DNA of 64,000 nucleotides. Origin: Methanococcoides sp. Its GTDB lineage: Archaea > Halobacteriota > Methanosarcinia > Methanosarcinales > Methanosarcinaceae. The notes beneath the pieces are model-generated. The model was given only the letters and a program-made list of their open reading frames with translations, made no database searches and was not told where the DNA came from. Of the stretch, positions 53,512-62,161 are shown piece by piece. The position numbers were made by a program, and so were the translations under genes. Positions within the stretch are counted from its first letter, which is position 1. Each line of letters begins with the position of its first letter. The stretch is taken from positions 124,001 to 188,000 of the forward strand of contig JAIORD010000037.1 of NCBI GenBank assembly GCA_021108275.1. Direction: 5' to 3'.

Positions 53512-54641
53512 GCCCCCATAAAAGAGGAAAGGTTCGTCTGCCTTGAACCATTGATAGAAATGTAGGGCCTTGCACGGGAAACTACGACACCCACCCGAGA
53601 AAGTTCCTGCTCGGAAACTATCGGACGGCCACGCACGATCCGGTTAGCACTGATCGGCCCGATACCGGGAACAAGGAGCAGATCGGATATTTCAGCGGAA
53701 TTGATATCCACCGGAAAACGATCAGGCTGTGATCGTGCAAGCACTTCCTTTGGGTCAGCATTTGAGAGATACCCATACTCATCGTAGATCTCATCGAGAT
53801 CGCTTGACCTGAGACCATAGTCCTTTAAAAGAAAGGACATCTGATACAGCCTCTGCTCACGCCATTTCGGCGAAGGGGACCCATTCTCGAGCGGAGTATC
53901 AGGCACAGGGTCAAAGCTCATAAAATAAGGCCTTCGCAATGCATACTTGTCCATGAACTTGTGGACCGTCTTCACGACCTCTTTGTCAGACTCAGGGACC
54001 GCACCCACCACGAATTGAGTGTCATTTGCACCAACCATTTTTCCCATACCGCAATATTCACTTCTTTTCTTCTCAATGAGGTCCCTTGTCCATTTCAACC
54101 TCTGCAGAACATCGTTCTTATAATCGAAATTCGGGCATATCTCAGAATAATTAATAGAATTGGTGGTCTCCGCATTAACACCGAACTTATCCGCATGATC
54201 TGCGATCTGCTCAAGTAGATATTTCGGAGTGCCAGGCATCACACGAATATTGATGTAACCTTTAAAACCCTGACCTCGCAACAGTTCCACCACCTCTAAT
54301 TGCTTCTGCGAAGTATACTCTGCATCCCCCATGATGCCGGAAGACAGGAACAGACCCTCGATGGCATTCCTTCTGTAAAATGACCAGGTGATCTTTGCAA
54401 TTTCTGCAGGTTCAAGAGAAGCTCTTTTAGTCTCACGCTCACAGCGATTTGGACAATAGGCACACTCCCCTGCACAGGAATTCGATAACAGTGTCTTATA
54501 GAGCTGTATACACCTTCCATCGGGACCAAAAGCATGACAGACAGCACTCTGATTGCAACTGTCATATTTAGTACCTGCAGAGAGGATCTGCATTCTCTCA
54601 GATAAGGTCAGATGATGTTCGTTCTGTCTATAAGCACTCAT
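53502..54641 (-). CDS. Radical-SAM DNA modification/repair protein family
   Basis: A 379-residue protein with a CX3CX2C radical-SAM motif at Cys56/60/63 (CAGECAYCP), further conserved Cys29/35/44, and a C-terminal helix-hairpin-helix pair (DINSAEISDLLLVPGIGPISANRIV), which suggests DNA binding. It fits the uncharacterised family annotated as putative DNA modification/repair radical-SAM. The GTG at 54659 opens the frame; ATG 54641 matches the expected leaderless start 26 bases from a TATA box and is used. Operon with the DUF4130 and MutS-like genes. Confidence 0.82.
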   Translation of the reverse strand: MSAYRQNEHHLTLSERMQILSAGTKYDSCNQSAVCHAFGPDGRCIQLYKTLLSNSCAGECAYCPNRCERETKRASLEPAEIAKITWSFYRRNAIEGLFLSSGIMGDAEYTSQKQLEVVELLRGQGFKGYINIRVMPGTPKYLLEQIADHADKFGVNAETTNSINYSEICPNFDYKNDVLQRLKWTRDLIEKKRSEYCGMGKMVGANDTQFVVGAVPESDKEVVKTVHKFMDKYALRRPYFMSFDPVPDTPLENGSPSPKWREQRLYQMSFLLKDYGLRSSDLDEIYDEYGYLSNADPKEVLARSQPDRFPVDINSAEISDLLLVPGIGPISANRIVRGRPIVSEQELSRVGVVVSRARPYISINGSRQTNLSSFMGACS

Positions 54642-54663
54642 TGGATGATAAATTGGCACTTAA

Positions 54664-54671
54664 TTATATAA
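54664..54671 (-). promoter_or_regulatory. TATA box of the radical-SAM operon (leaderless)
   Basis: TTATATAA on the minus strand has its centre 26 bases from the ATG at 54641, the usual archaeal TATA-to-start distance. No ribosome binding site precedes that ATG, consistent with a leaderless mRNA. Confidence 0.55.
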
Positions 54672-54803
54672 CCGACAGCCAAGCGAGGTGAAAGTATTAT
54701 TTAAAAAAAATGTCAAAAAGCCATATAAAAAAGAACAGTGCGAAATAATGTAATAATAAGTAGGAACAATGCAAAAAAGAAAGAAAATTGATAACGTTCA
54801 AAG

Positions 54804-55319
54804 TCATTTCTTGACATGAATATCAAGTTTGAGCTTAGTGACCGGTTCAAGTTTCTTCCATTCGATAGTTGTGTCCTCATCAAGTACACAGTTCTGAACT
54901 GACTTCTCAGAGAACTCGCCATTTATCTCATAAACATAAAGACCATCTTCCCCATCTGTAGAGATAATAACTTCCCTATCGCCTTTCTTCTTCACCTTTA
55001 TTGCAGCTACACCACGCAGCGCATCCAGAAGAGTAGTACCTTTTTCCACCTCTATGGACTTTGTCGGTGCAAAAGAATTCATAGCAATATAGATATTATC
55101 CTTATGTGGTTTCAGCACATGGGTCTTCCCGAATATCTTGCGCTCAATAAGATCCGCAGCTTCCAATATCTTAACATGCTTCGCAGCAACCGGAACAGAG
55201 ATCCCTAACGTCCTTGCCAACTCGGAGATATGCATCTCCTCCACACTAAGTAGCTCAAGCATTTTAATGCGTGTATCGCTTCCCAGTGCGCTAAAGACTT
55301 TGTTTTCCAATTGGCTCAT
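54804..55319 (-). CDS. ArsR-type winged-helix regulator
   Basis: A 171-residue protein. The N-terminal winged helix is ENKVFSALGSDTRIKMLELLSVEEMHISELARTLGISVPVAAKHVKILE (about residues 4-52), a typical ArsR/HTH_20 fold. A beta-rich domain of about 100 residues follows, with no obvious metal-binding cysteines. The frame is open from 55379, but ATG 55319 is the sensible start. It may control the adjacent radical-SAM operon 145 bases downstream or the kinases upstream; this is unproven. Confidence 0.8.
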   Translation of the reverse strand: MSQLENKVFSALGSDTRIKMLELLSVEEMHISELARTLGISVPVAAKHVKILEAADLIERKIFGKTHVLKPHKDNIYIAMNSFAPTKSIEVEKGTTLLDALRGVAAIKVKKKGDREVIISTDGEDGLYVYEINGEFSEKSVQNCVLDEDTTIEWKKLEPVTKLKLDIHVKK

Positions 55320-55394
55320 ACATGTAAATGGAAATATGAGATATATAAGGATATCAGTCCCATTTTTAAGTACATACACAAAAAAATATTGGAT

Positions 55395-56774
55395 TTAACT
55401 GTTCAAGAGTTCCACCCATCGCAAAAAAGTAGCTGCCATGACAGTGTCCCCCAAGCCCACCGTAGAGATAGGATCATCACATATCAAAGTTGGCAAGATG
55501 CAAACATTAAGGTCGCCATATTTTCCACACCATCCCATATCCGACCCTACACAAGAGCCCGCATGAACATCATCCCCTTCAATGAGCGCTTTCAACCTCA
55601 TGACCTGCTCTAACCCATATTCACTTCTGGAAAACTCGTCTACGGAATCCCTTAGATCGGACCTAACTGGAAGTTTACCTGTCGCTGCAAAAAATGCAGC
55701 ACACATGATTCCAAATTCCAGACTCTGTATCTCATGATCACATGAAGAGACCGTATCCCTAAAGACCGATACAATGAGATCACGTGTATGGACAACCATT
55801 TTCTTCAGACCGGTTGCACGAATACATTTCACACATGCTTCAACGATAATACTGGAATCCATTCCCTGGAATCGCTCTTCTGGAATACTATGTATCCCAA
55901 ATAGCATAGCAATTTCATCCTCGTTCATCCCAATACTGTCCGCAATACCCGAAAGTTCCGTAAATATGAAAACTGCCAGCTCGGTGGTTGAAAAATGTCC
56001 AAGCTCGGCATGGACCAGCAGGTCCGAATTCAGTTCTTTCCATTCCCTCATCAAAGACCGGGCCTTTTCAAACTTCTCAACAGGACCAGAACCATCCGGA
56101 TAAACTGAACGAAGCTGATTAAAACCTGAAACGATAGCACCATTCGCAACTTTTACATATTCACGACTGTAATCTTCAAAAGCAGGAGATATATAGAGTT
56201 CAGTATTCACATTATCATAAGTGGCAATGAACCTGTTCTCCCTCGGAACAGTAATATTCTTCCCGAAAAGCTCAAAATGGAGCCCTTTCTTAAAATCAAA
56301 GACAAAATGGACGATCTTTTCCTTATCACCTTTAAAAGTGCTTTTTATATCATTATCACTTTCTTCCGGAAAGACCATGCTCTCCCCCGACATCAACGGC
56401 CTTATCGAACCAACATCCCCCACCGGATTAATTACAACCTCTTCTGCACCCATCCCGGACATAACGTTTGCCATGATCGCCATATTACCCCCAAGCCGTA
56501 TAACCGCCCGCTCATAAAAATGCTCCATCAGAAAAATAAAAACAGACATATCCTGAATGAACCATTCCGCACCAGTCCCTTCCTGCATACAGCCAACAAG
56601 ACCTGCGAGGAGGTCAGAGATAGAATTAATATTACTCGAAGAATGCTGAAAACTTTCTAATAGAACAGCAGGGTCCACTGATGCCAGCAATTCAGCAATG
56701 TCCTCCCCGGTAATGGAATAAACAGCATCCAGGTTCATATTGTAGCCGCAGAGGAACTTCATGGGAACCCTCAC
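55395..56774 (-). CDS. ADP-dependent sugar kinase paralogue (ADP-PFK/GK family)
   Basis: A 459-residue ribokinase-fold enzyme. It has HAEL (HxE, phosphate/metal) and NEDE (NxxE, Mg2+) motifs and a GLGD loop (STVGLGDTVMAATF) with the catalytic Asp. It shows low similarity to its tandem neighbour (56771-58231). The substrate (glucose, fructose 6-phosphate or another) cannot be told from sequence. Its start overlaps the stop of the upstream kinase by four bases (ATGA). Confidence 0.82.
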   Translation of the reverse strand: MRVPMKFLCGYNMNLDAVYSITGEDIAELLASVDPAVLLESFQHSSSNINSISDLLAGLVGCMQEGTGAEWFIQDMSVFIFLMEHFYERAVIRLGGNMAIMANVMSGMGAEEVVINPVGDVGSIRPLMSGESMVFPEESDNDIKSTFKGDKEKIVHFVFDFKKGLHFELFGKNITVPRENRFIATYDNVNTELYISPAFEDYSREYVKVANGAIVSGFNQLRSVYPDGSGPVEKFEKARSLMREWKELNSDLLVHAELGHFSTTELAVFIFTELSGIADSIGMNEDEIAMLFGIHSIPEERFQGMDSSIIVEACVKCIRATGLKKMVVHTRDLIVSVFRDTVSSCDHEIQSLEFGIMCAAFFAATGKLPVRSDLRDSVDEFSRSEYGLEQVMRLKALIEGDDVHAGSCVGSDMGWCGKYGDLNVCILPTLICDDPISTVGLGDTVMAATFLRWVELLNS

Positions 56775-58231
56775 TTAAGCTTTGAAAGAAATGCCACAAA
56801 CGCAGTAGCTGATATCGCATCTCCTATTCCAACTGTGGCAACCGGTTCGCTTACGACCTTTGTAGGAATGACAAGTGCATCATAATATGGAGTGCAAATA
56901 CATCCATTCTCGAAGTCTTCCATGCTTGACATTCCACTCCTTACAAGGTGTTTCTCAAGCTTTACAAGTTCCTTGTGACCTTCATCGGAAATGGGAACAT
57001 TAAGACCTGCCTCCGTACTTTCAAGAGAGATTATCTCACCGTAAGATGCCTTTGCAGCTGCAACTGTTGATCCAAAAAGCAGGGCTGCTCGGTGGTCTTC
57101 AACAGATATAGGGCAGTCCTTCGATACAAGACATATGTAAAATCCAAGGGAATGGATGTGCACCCTTTCAAGTTCAAGCTCCCTCAAAAGCTTCACAGCA
57201 CCTTCATAAAGTGAAATGATAGCATTCTCGCCCTTATTGATAACAGAATATGCAAGTTCCTCATAACCAAGAACGTTCAGGGCATTTGCAACCTCAACTG
57301 TATCAAGACCAAGAGAATGCACATGTTTCCGGACTATATGTTTGAGTATGGCTTTCCTGATGACCTTGTTCTGTATCGAAGTGAATTCCACATGTATGCG
57401 TATGTCAGGATTCCCTTCCTTGAGCTTTTCGATGACATTTACGGCTTTCTCGACATAGTCCATGTAGGTGGAACCGTCTTCGTATTCTTCCCTTATCATC
57501 TGGTAACCTGCAAGTATAGCACCGTCAATGTCCGCCTGCAACTGAGGTATCCTCTCGTAAAGCTCAGGATCCATCTCGATGCGGATCCACTTTGGTCGGG
57601 AAGAGATGATCAAACGATTATCCCTTGGGATCACGAAATGCTCTCCCGCAAACTTCACCTCCATTCCCTTTGAGAATTCCAGTATCCAGTTGACCTTTGG
57701 ACTGTTACCAGGATCAAATGCCTCTTTAGGATGCTTGAGAACAAGCTTCCCGTCCTCCACCACAGGGAACAGCAGGTTCTCGGAATCAACAAAGTACTCT
57801 GCCTGCTCCTCAGAAAGCCATGGTACATAGGTAATGACCTTTTCAATTCCCATGGATGCAAGAAGATTAGAGATAATTCCTGCCTGACCACCCATTCGTG
57901 CAGAATCAAAAACCAGATGATCGGTGAGCCAGTCATGGATGTCAGTCGTATTCGTCGGCACCTCTGCAGCCTTTCCATCACGCATAGCGATGATAAGTCT
58001 TGCAACAAGGTCAGAAGGAGAATCTATCTGGCGTGGATACTCAAAGACCTTCTCCCTAACCTCTGATATATCCACATTCATCAGCAGATTTTTAATATCC
58101 ACCGCACCTACGTGCTTTATGGCATCGATATTACTGTTATAGGCAACAAATATTCCCCTGACATTTCCAATAGATGAAAGAATGTCCTCATAGGACTCAC
58201 GATAAACAGATTCCCACTCCCCAATATCCAT
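56771..58231 (-). CDS. pfkC: ADP-dependent phosphofructokinase/glucokinase
   Basis: A 486-residue ADP-dependent kinase of the modified glycolytic pathway. It uses ADP to phosphorylate fructose 6-phosphate (and in several methanogens glucose). The HVEFTS motif (HxE), the catalytic Asp in VGIGDAIS and the RxNR motif PRDNRLI are present. At the NxxE site it reads GLDTVEVA, with Asp for Asn. GGTGATC precedes the ATG. It is closer to canonical enzymes than the downstream copy. Confidence 0.85.
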   Translation of the reverse strand: MDIGEWESVYRESYEDILSSIGNVRGIFVAYNSNIDAIKHVGAVDIKNLLMNVDISEVREKVFEYPRQIDSPSDLVARLIIAMRDGKAAEVPTNTTDIHDWLTDHLVFDSARMGGQAGIISNLLASMGIEKVITYVPWLSEEQAEYFVDSENLLFPVVEDGKLVLKHPKEAFDPGNSPKVNWILEFSKGMEVKFAGEHFVIPRDNRLIISSRPKWIRIEMDPELYERIPQLQADIDGAILAGYQMIREEYEDGSTYMDYVEKAVNVIEKLKEGNPDIRIHVEFTSIQNKVIRKAILKHIVRKHVHSLGLDTVEVANALNVLGYEELAYSVINKGENAIISLYEGAVKLLRELELERVHIHSLGFYICLVSKDCPISVEDHRAALLFGSTVAAAKASYGEIISLESTEAGLNVPISDEGHKELVKLEKHLVRSGMSSMEDFENGCICTPYYDALVIPTKVVSEPVATVGIGDAISATAFVAFLSKLK

Positions 58232-58269
58232 AAGATCACCTTCGAATTTAAAAAGTCAGATCGGCTATT

Positions 58270-59454
58270 TTACGTAGTATATTCAGCATTGATCCTTACA
58301 TAATCATACGTAAGATCACAACCCCATGCCTTCGCATTTGCACTGCCAAGAGCAAGGCCCACCATGATAATGACTTCCGAACTTCCCATGATAGCTTCCA
58401 GCTTCTGCAGATGTTCTTTATCTTCAGAGAGGATATTACCCTCGTTTACAAGATAAACAGTATCCACACCATTGGAAAAAGCAAGAGATAGCCTATCCTG
58501 CTCCAGTTCAGCACCGGAATATCCTGCTGCTGCAATAACTCTACCCCAATTCGGGTCCTTGCCGAAAATAGCAGATTTCACAAGCGGAGAACGTACGATA
58601 GCTTTTGCGACAAGGCGAGCATCCTCTTCAGAGACTGCACCAGTTACCTGTGCTTCGATAAGCCGGGTAGCACCTTCACCGTCCTTTGCGATCTGTTTTG
58701 CAAGGTCCACAAGAACATGCTCAAGTACTGCCTTAAATTCATTTATATCAGGAGAGATACCGGTAGCTCCCGTAGCTGTAAGAAGCACCATATCATTAGT
58801 ACTTGTGTCCCCGTCCACTACGACCATATTGAAGCTTCTGTCAACTGCTTCCTTGAGGCATTCATCAAGTACGTCCGATGAAAGAGCTGCATCAGTGTAG
58901 ACAAAACCAAGCATAGTTCCCATGTTAGGCTCGATCATGCCGGAACCCTTTGCTATCCCACCTATACAGACACCACAATCAAGCTCTATCGCAGTCATCT
59001 TTGGGAACGTATCAGTGGTCATTATAGCCCTTGCAGCATGGCTGTTACCCTGAGGTGATGCTACAAGACCGTTCATCACTTCATCGACATTATCACGTAT
59101 CCAGTCAATATCGAGCTTCCTGCCAATAACACCAGTAGATGCCACTGCGATAAGGTCACTATCGACATCCAGTCTTTCAGAAAGGATAGAGGCCATTTCC
59201 CTTGCATCGGCGAGACCTTGCTCACCTGTAAAAGCATTGGCATTGCCACTGTTTGCTATTACTGCTGCCAGTCTGCCGTTCTTACCAAGGGCTTCCCTCG
59301 TAACGATCAGTGGAGCAGCTATGACCTTGTTCCTGGTAAAAACACCCGCAGCATTCCCTTCAGCCACGATGATCGCAAGCCCCATCTTTCCCGGCTTGAT
59401 ACCGAAAGCACGAACTCCTTTTACTGCACATAGGCCGCTATCTTTCGCTTTCAT
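58270..59454 (-). CDS. argJ: Arginine biosynthesis protein ArgJ
   Basis: A 394-residue ornithine acetyltransferase (and possibly N-acetylglutamate synthase), which cleaves itself before a Thr. The usual AxMATML cleavage site reads GMIEPNMGTMLGF, so the residue before the Thr is Gly, not Ala. Other motifs, VVANSGNANAFTGEQG-like (AVIANSGNANAFTGEQG) and KSAIFGKDPNWGR, are intact. It is followed by a CBS gene and argC on the same strand. Confidence 0.95.
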   Translation of the reverse strand: MKAKDSGLCAVKGVRAFGIKPGKMGLAIIVAEGNAAGVFTRNKVIAAPLIVTREALGKNGRLAAVIANSGNANAFTGEQGLADAREMASILSERLDVDSDLIAVASTGVIGRKLDIDWIRDNVDEVMNGLVASPQGNSHAARAIMTTDTFPKMTAIELDCGVCIGGIAKGSGMIEPNMGTMLGFVYTDAALSSDVLDECLKEAVDRSFNMVVVDGDTSTNDMVLLTATGATGISPDINEFKAVLEHVLVDLAKQIAKDGEGATRLIEAQVTGAVSEEDARLVAKAIVRSPLVKSAIFGKDPNWGRVIAAAGYSGAELEQDRLSLAFSNGVDTVYLVNEGNILSEDKEHLQKLEAIMGSSEVIIMVGLALGSANAKAWGCDLTYDYVRINAEYTT

Positions 59455-59463
59455 AACACCACT

Positions 59464-59928
59464 TTAAATGCCTGCAAGACCGCGAATGATATCGCCGCGG
59501 GTTATGAGCCCTACAAGTTCACCATTATCGACAACAGGAAGTCTGTTAATTTTGTGCCGGCTCATTGATCTGGAAGCATCCTCCACAGAACTTTCCGGAC
59601 CTACCGTGAACACATCCTTTTCCATTATGTCGCTGACAGGTTTTGAACCAACATCAGAAAGCATCTTTTTGGTATCTTCCCAACTAATGAGCTCACGTAT
59701 GGGAATCTCAATTATCTCGAAAGGACTGGGAAGCCAAAGACCGCCATGCTCAGGGATGTTAAGCAATTTCAATAGATCAACTTCGGAAACGATCCCTACG
59801 ACCTTACCCTCATCAACAACAGGAACACCGCTAATGTTCTCTTTCTTCAACAACTGTGCAGTACTGCTAATAGTAGCCTGCGGACTGCATACAATGACAT
59901 TAGTGCTCATAATATCTTTTACATTCAT
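59464..59928 (-). CDS. Two-CBS-domain protein
   Basis: A 154-residue protein made of two CBS domains, about residues 1-60 (MNVKDIMSTNVIVCSPQATISS, NISGVPVVDEGKVVGIVSEVDLL) and 95-154 (MEKDVFTVGPESSVEDASRS, INRLPVVDNGELVGLITRGDII). CBS pairs bind adenine nucleotides or SAM. It sits between argJ and argC, so it may sense energy or SAM state for this pathway. Start ATG 59928 follows ATAGGAGATATG. Confidence 0.9.
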   Translation of the reverse strand: MNVKDIMSTNVIVCSPQATISSTAQLLKKENISGVPVVDEGKVVGIVSEVDLLKLLNIPEHGGLWLPSPFEIIEIPIRELISWEDTKKMLSDVGSKPVSDIMEKDVFTVGPESSVEDASRSMSRHKINRLPVVDNGELVGLITRGDIIRGLAGI

Positions 59929-59949
59929 GATCATATCTCCTATCGTAAT

Positions 59950-60972
59950 TTATGGGGATGTCGCCGCAATGCGAAGACCGGTGGTCTCATCAAAACCACA
60001 CATAAGGTTCATGTTCTGGATCGCCTGACCTGAAGCACCCTTTACCAGATTATCAATTGCTGAAACAACAACGATACGGCCGGTGTTGGCATCTACCTCA
60101 AAACCGATATCACAGAAATTAGAACCCTTTACAGCGCTAAGGGATGGAATATCATCAACGACCCTCACAAAAGGCTTGTCCCTGTAGAATTCGTGATAAA
60201 GCTCACGTACATCCTCCAATGACATCTTCTCCTTTGTGAAAAGATGTGCAGTGGTAAGTATACCACGAATGGAAGGAACAACGTGTGGCGTGAAATTCAC
60301 ATCAGTAAAACCATTATCCAGCCTGTTCAGTTCCTGAAGGATCTCTTCCCGATGCCTGTGAGTGGTCAGTTTATATGCCTGGACATTTTCTGCCATGTTA
60401 GGATAATGGGACGCCATTGTAGGATTTATCCCTGCCCCGGTTATTCCGGATTTGGAATCGAATATGGCCATCTTGAGAAGTTTTGCAGCCGCAAGAGGAG
60501 CAGCTGACAGAATTGCTCCTGTGGGATAACATCCCGGATTTGCAACGAAGGACTCATCCTTCACTTCAGGATGGAGTTCCACAAGACCGAAAACAGCATC
60601 CCTTGGGTCAGCATGTTCCATGTTGTAGACCTTCTCGAAAACACTTGTCTTCAAACGATAATCGGCACTAAGATCGATAACTTTAGTATTATCATCAATA
60701 AGCTGGGGAACTATGTTCATTGCGGTCCCATGAGGCACAGCTACGAAGACAACATCACATCTGCCCCTGATATCTTCAGGAGAAAGGTCCTCAAATTCAA
60801 TATCCACCAGTCCGCGCAGATGTTTGTGAGTGTCACTTACCGCTTCACCTGACAAACGGCGTGAAGTAGCCGTTTCAATATTGACATACGGATGGTTCAA
60901 AAGCAGACGCATCAGTTCACCACCGGTATAACCGGAAGCGCCGACAATTCCTGCATTTATCATATCGGTCAT
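59950..60972 (-). CDS. argC: N-acetyl-gamma-glutamyl-phosphate reductase ArgC
   Basis: A 340-residue NADPH-dependent enzyme of arginine synthesis. The Rossmann start INAGIVGASGYTGGELMRLL and the catalytic Cys148 in FVANPGCYPTGAI are present. It is encoded after argJ and the CBS gene on the same strand, in reverse order of transcription (argC first). ATG 60963 is an alternative start. Confidence 0.95.
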   Translation of the reverse strand: MTDMINAGIVGASGYTGGELMRLLLNHPYVNIETATSRRLSGEAVSDTHKHLRGLVDIEFEDLSPEDIRGRCDVVFVAVPHGTAMNIVPQLIDDNTKVIDLSADYRLKTSVFEKVYNMEHADPRDAVFGLVELHPEVKDESFVANPGCYPTGAILSAAPLAAAKLLKMAIFDSKSGITGAGINPTMASHYPNMAENVQAYKLTTHRHREEILQELNRLDNGFTDVNFTPHVVPSIRGILTTAHLFTKEKMSLEDVRELYHEFYRDKPFVRVVDDIPSLSAVKGSNFCDIGFEVDANTGRIVVVSAIDNLVKGASGQAIQNMNLMCGFDETTGLRIAATSP

Positions 60973-61084
60973 GATGTTATGTATATTTCCAATACTAATT
61001 AAGGTTGTTATTTTCTAAATGAGAATAATTATCAACCTTGACCAACATTACATCGAGGGCACTATTAAGACTAAAGGAGATAAA

Positions 61085-61513
61085 ATGAATACTACCAAAA
61101 ATATATATTTGGCAGCACCACTTTTTTCAGAAGCTGAACAGGATTTTAACAGGAAACTGGAAACTGCACTGAAAGATCTCGGATTCGATGTCTTTGTGCC
61201 ACAGGAAGATTCCAACGATACAGAAGCAGCAAGGGAAGAAATGGACTCCAACAAGATATTCCAGTTGAACCTTGACGCTATTGACAATTGCGATATAGTG
61301 GTTGCAGTCCTCGATGGCGGCAGTGATATCGATTCAGGTACAGCATGGGAGATAGGGTATGCATATTCAAAGAAGAAGACCATCGTTGGCCTAAAGACCG
61401 ATTTCAGGACACTGGGACCTGAAGGGCTTGTAAATCTCATGATCGGAGAATCCGCAAATGAGCTAGAGACGAATGTATCCGACCTTCTGGAGACCATGAA
61501 AAAATATAGATGA
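61085..61513 (+). CDS. Nucleoside 2-deoxyribosyltransferase family protein
   Basis: A 142-residue protein with the family motifs NIYLAAPLFSEAEQDFN, DIVVAVLDGGSDIDSGTAWEIGYAY (active-site Asp and Glu). It exchanges bases on deoxynucleosides or cleaves the glycosidic bond. The frame opens at 61019, but TAAAGGAGATAAA directly precedes ATG 61085. It is divergent from argC. Confidence 0.88.
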   Translation: MNTTKNIYLAAPLFSEAEQDFNRKLETALKDLGFDVFVPQEDSNDTEAAREEMDSNKIFQLNLDAIDNCDIVVAVLDGGSDIDSGTAWEIGYAYSKKKTIVGLKTDFRTLGPEGLVNLMIGESANELETNVSDLLETMKKYR

Positions 61514-61539
61514 AAGCATTTCTTTCATCTACTCTATTT

Positions 61540-62142
61540 TCACTTACAACAGGAATTGAACTTCTCTTCCTCGATATCCCCACGGGGCTCGACCTCTTTG
61601 AATATCTGTCCTTCGAACCAGTACATCTGTGCCCCAGTAAGCCATGCATCCTGTGGTAAGCCTGCCTTTAGACAGGTATGGTTTAAAAGATCGATAGCAT
61701 CAAAATCGTTCTCCGGTGCGACCTGCGGAAGCAACAGACCCTGATACATTCCCATCTTCGCGATCAGACCGTGACGACCGATTTCGATGACCTCAGGCAA
61801 CTTCTCCGGAAGAACATCGATAAGTTCCGGTTGTGTCAGGACCGTGACCTCTACAATAATATCAGACATCTCGGAAATACCGACCATTGGAAAACGAGGG
61901 TCCCTTGTAGCCGCCGAGATCGCAGAATCTACAATAGCACTTTCCAAAGCCGAATCCGCATAAGGATGACCGATACACCCTCGCAGATCGCCGTTCTTCG
62001 TCAGAGTCACGAAAACCCCACGCGATTCACCGAATACCTCCGGCAGATCGATATCCTCTGACAGCTCCCCATCTTTCAGAAATGACTCAATAGTATTCCT
62101 TGCAAGCCTTACGGCCTGTTCCCCTTCAGAAGCACTTAGCAT
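61540..62142 (-). CDS. AMMECR1 domain protein
   Basis: A 200-residue protein with the AMMECR1 signature RGVFVTLTKNGDLRGCIGHPYA (RGCIG, about residues 56-60) and QGLLLPQVAPENDFDA. The molecular function of the family is unknown. The frame opens at 62193, but GTGGGGGTTAAT precedes ATG 62142, which avoids overlap with pgk. Confidence 0.9.
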   Translation of the reverse strand: MLSASEGEQAVRLARNTIESFLKDGELSEDIDLPEVFGESRGVFVTLTKNGDLRGCIGHPYADSALESAIVDSAISAATRDPRFPMVGISEMSDIIVEVTVLTQPELIDVLPEKLPEVIEIGRHGLIAKMGMYQGLLLPQVAPENDFDAIDLLNHTCLKAGLPQDAWLTGAQMYWFEGQIFKEVEPRGDIEEEKFNSCCK

Positions 62143-62161
62143 ATTAACCCCCACACAGATT

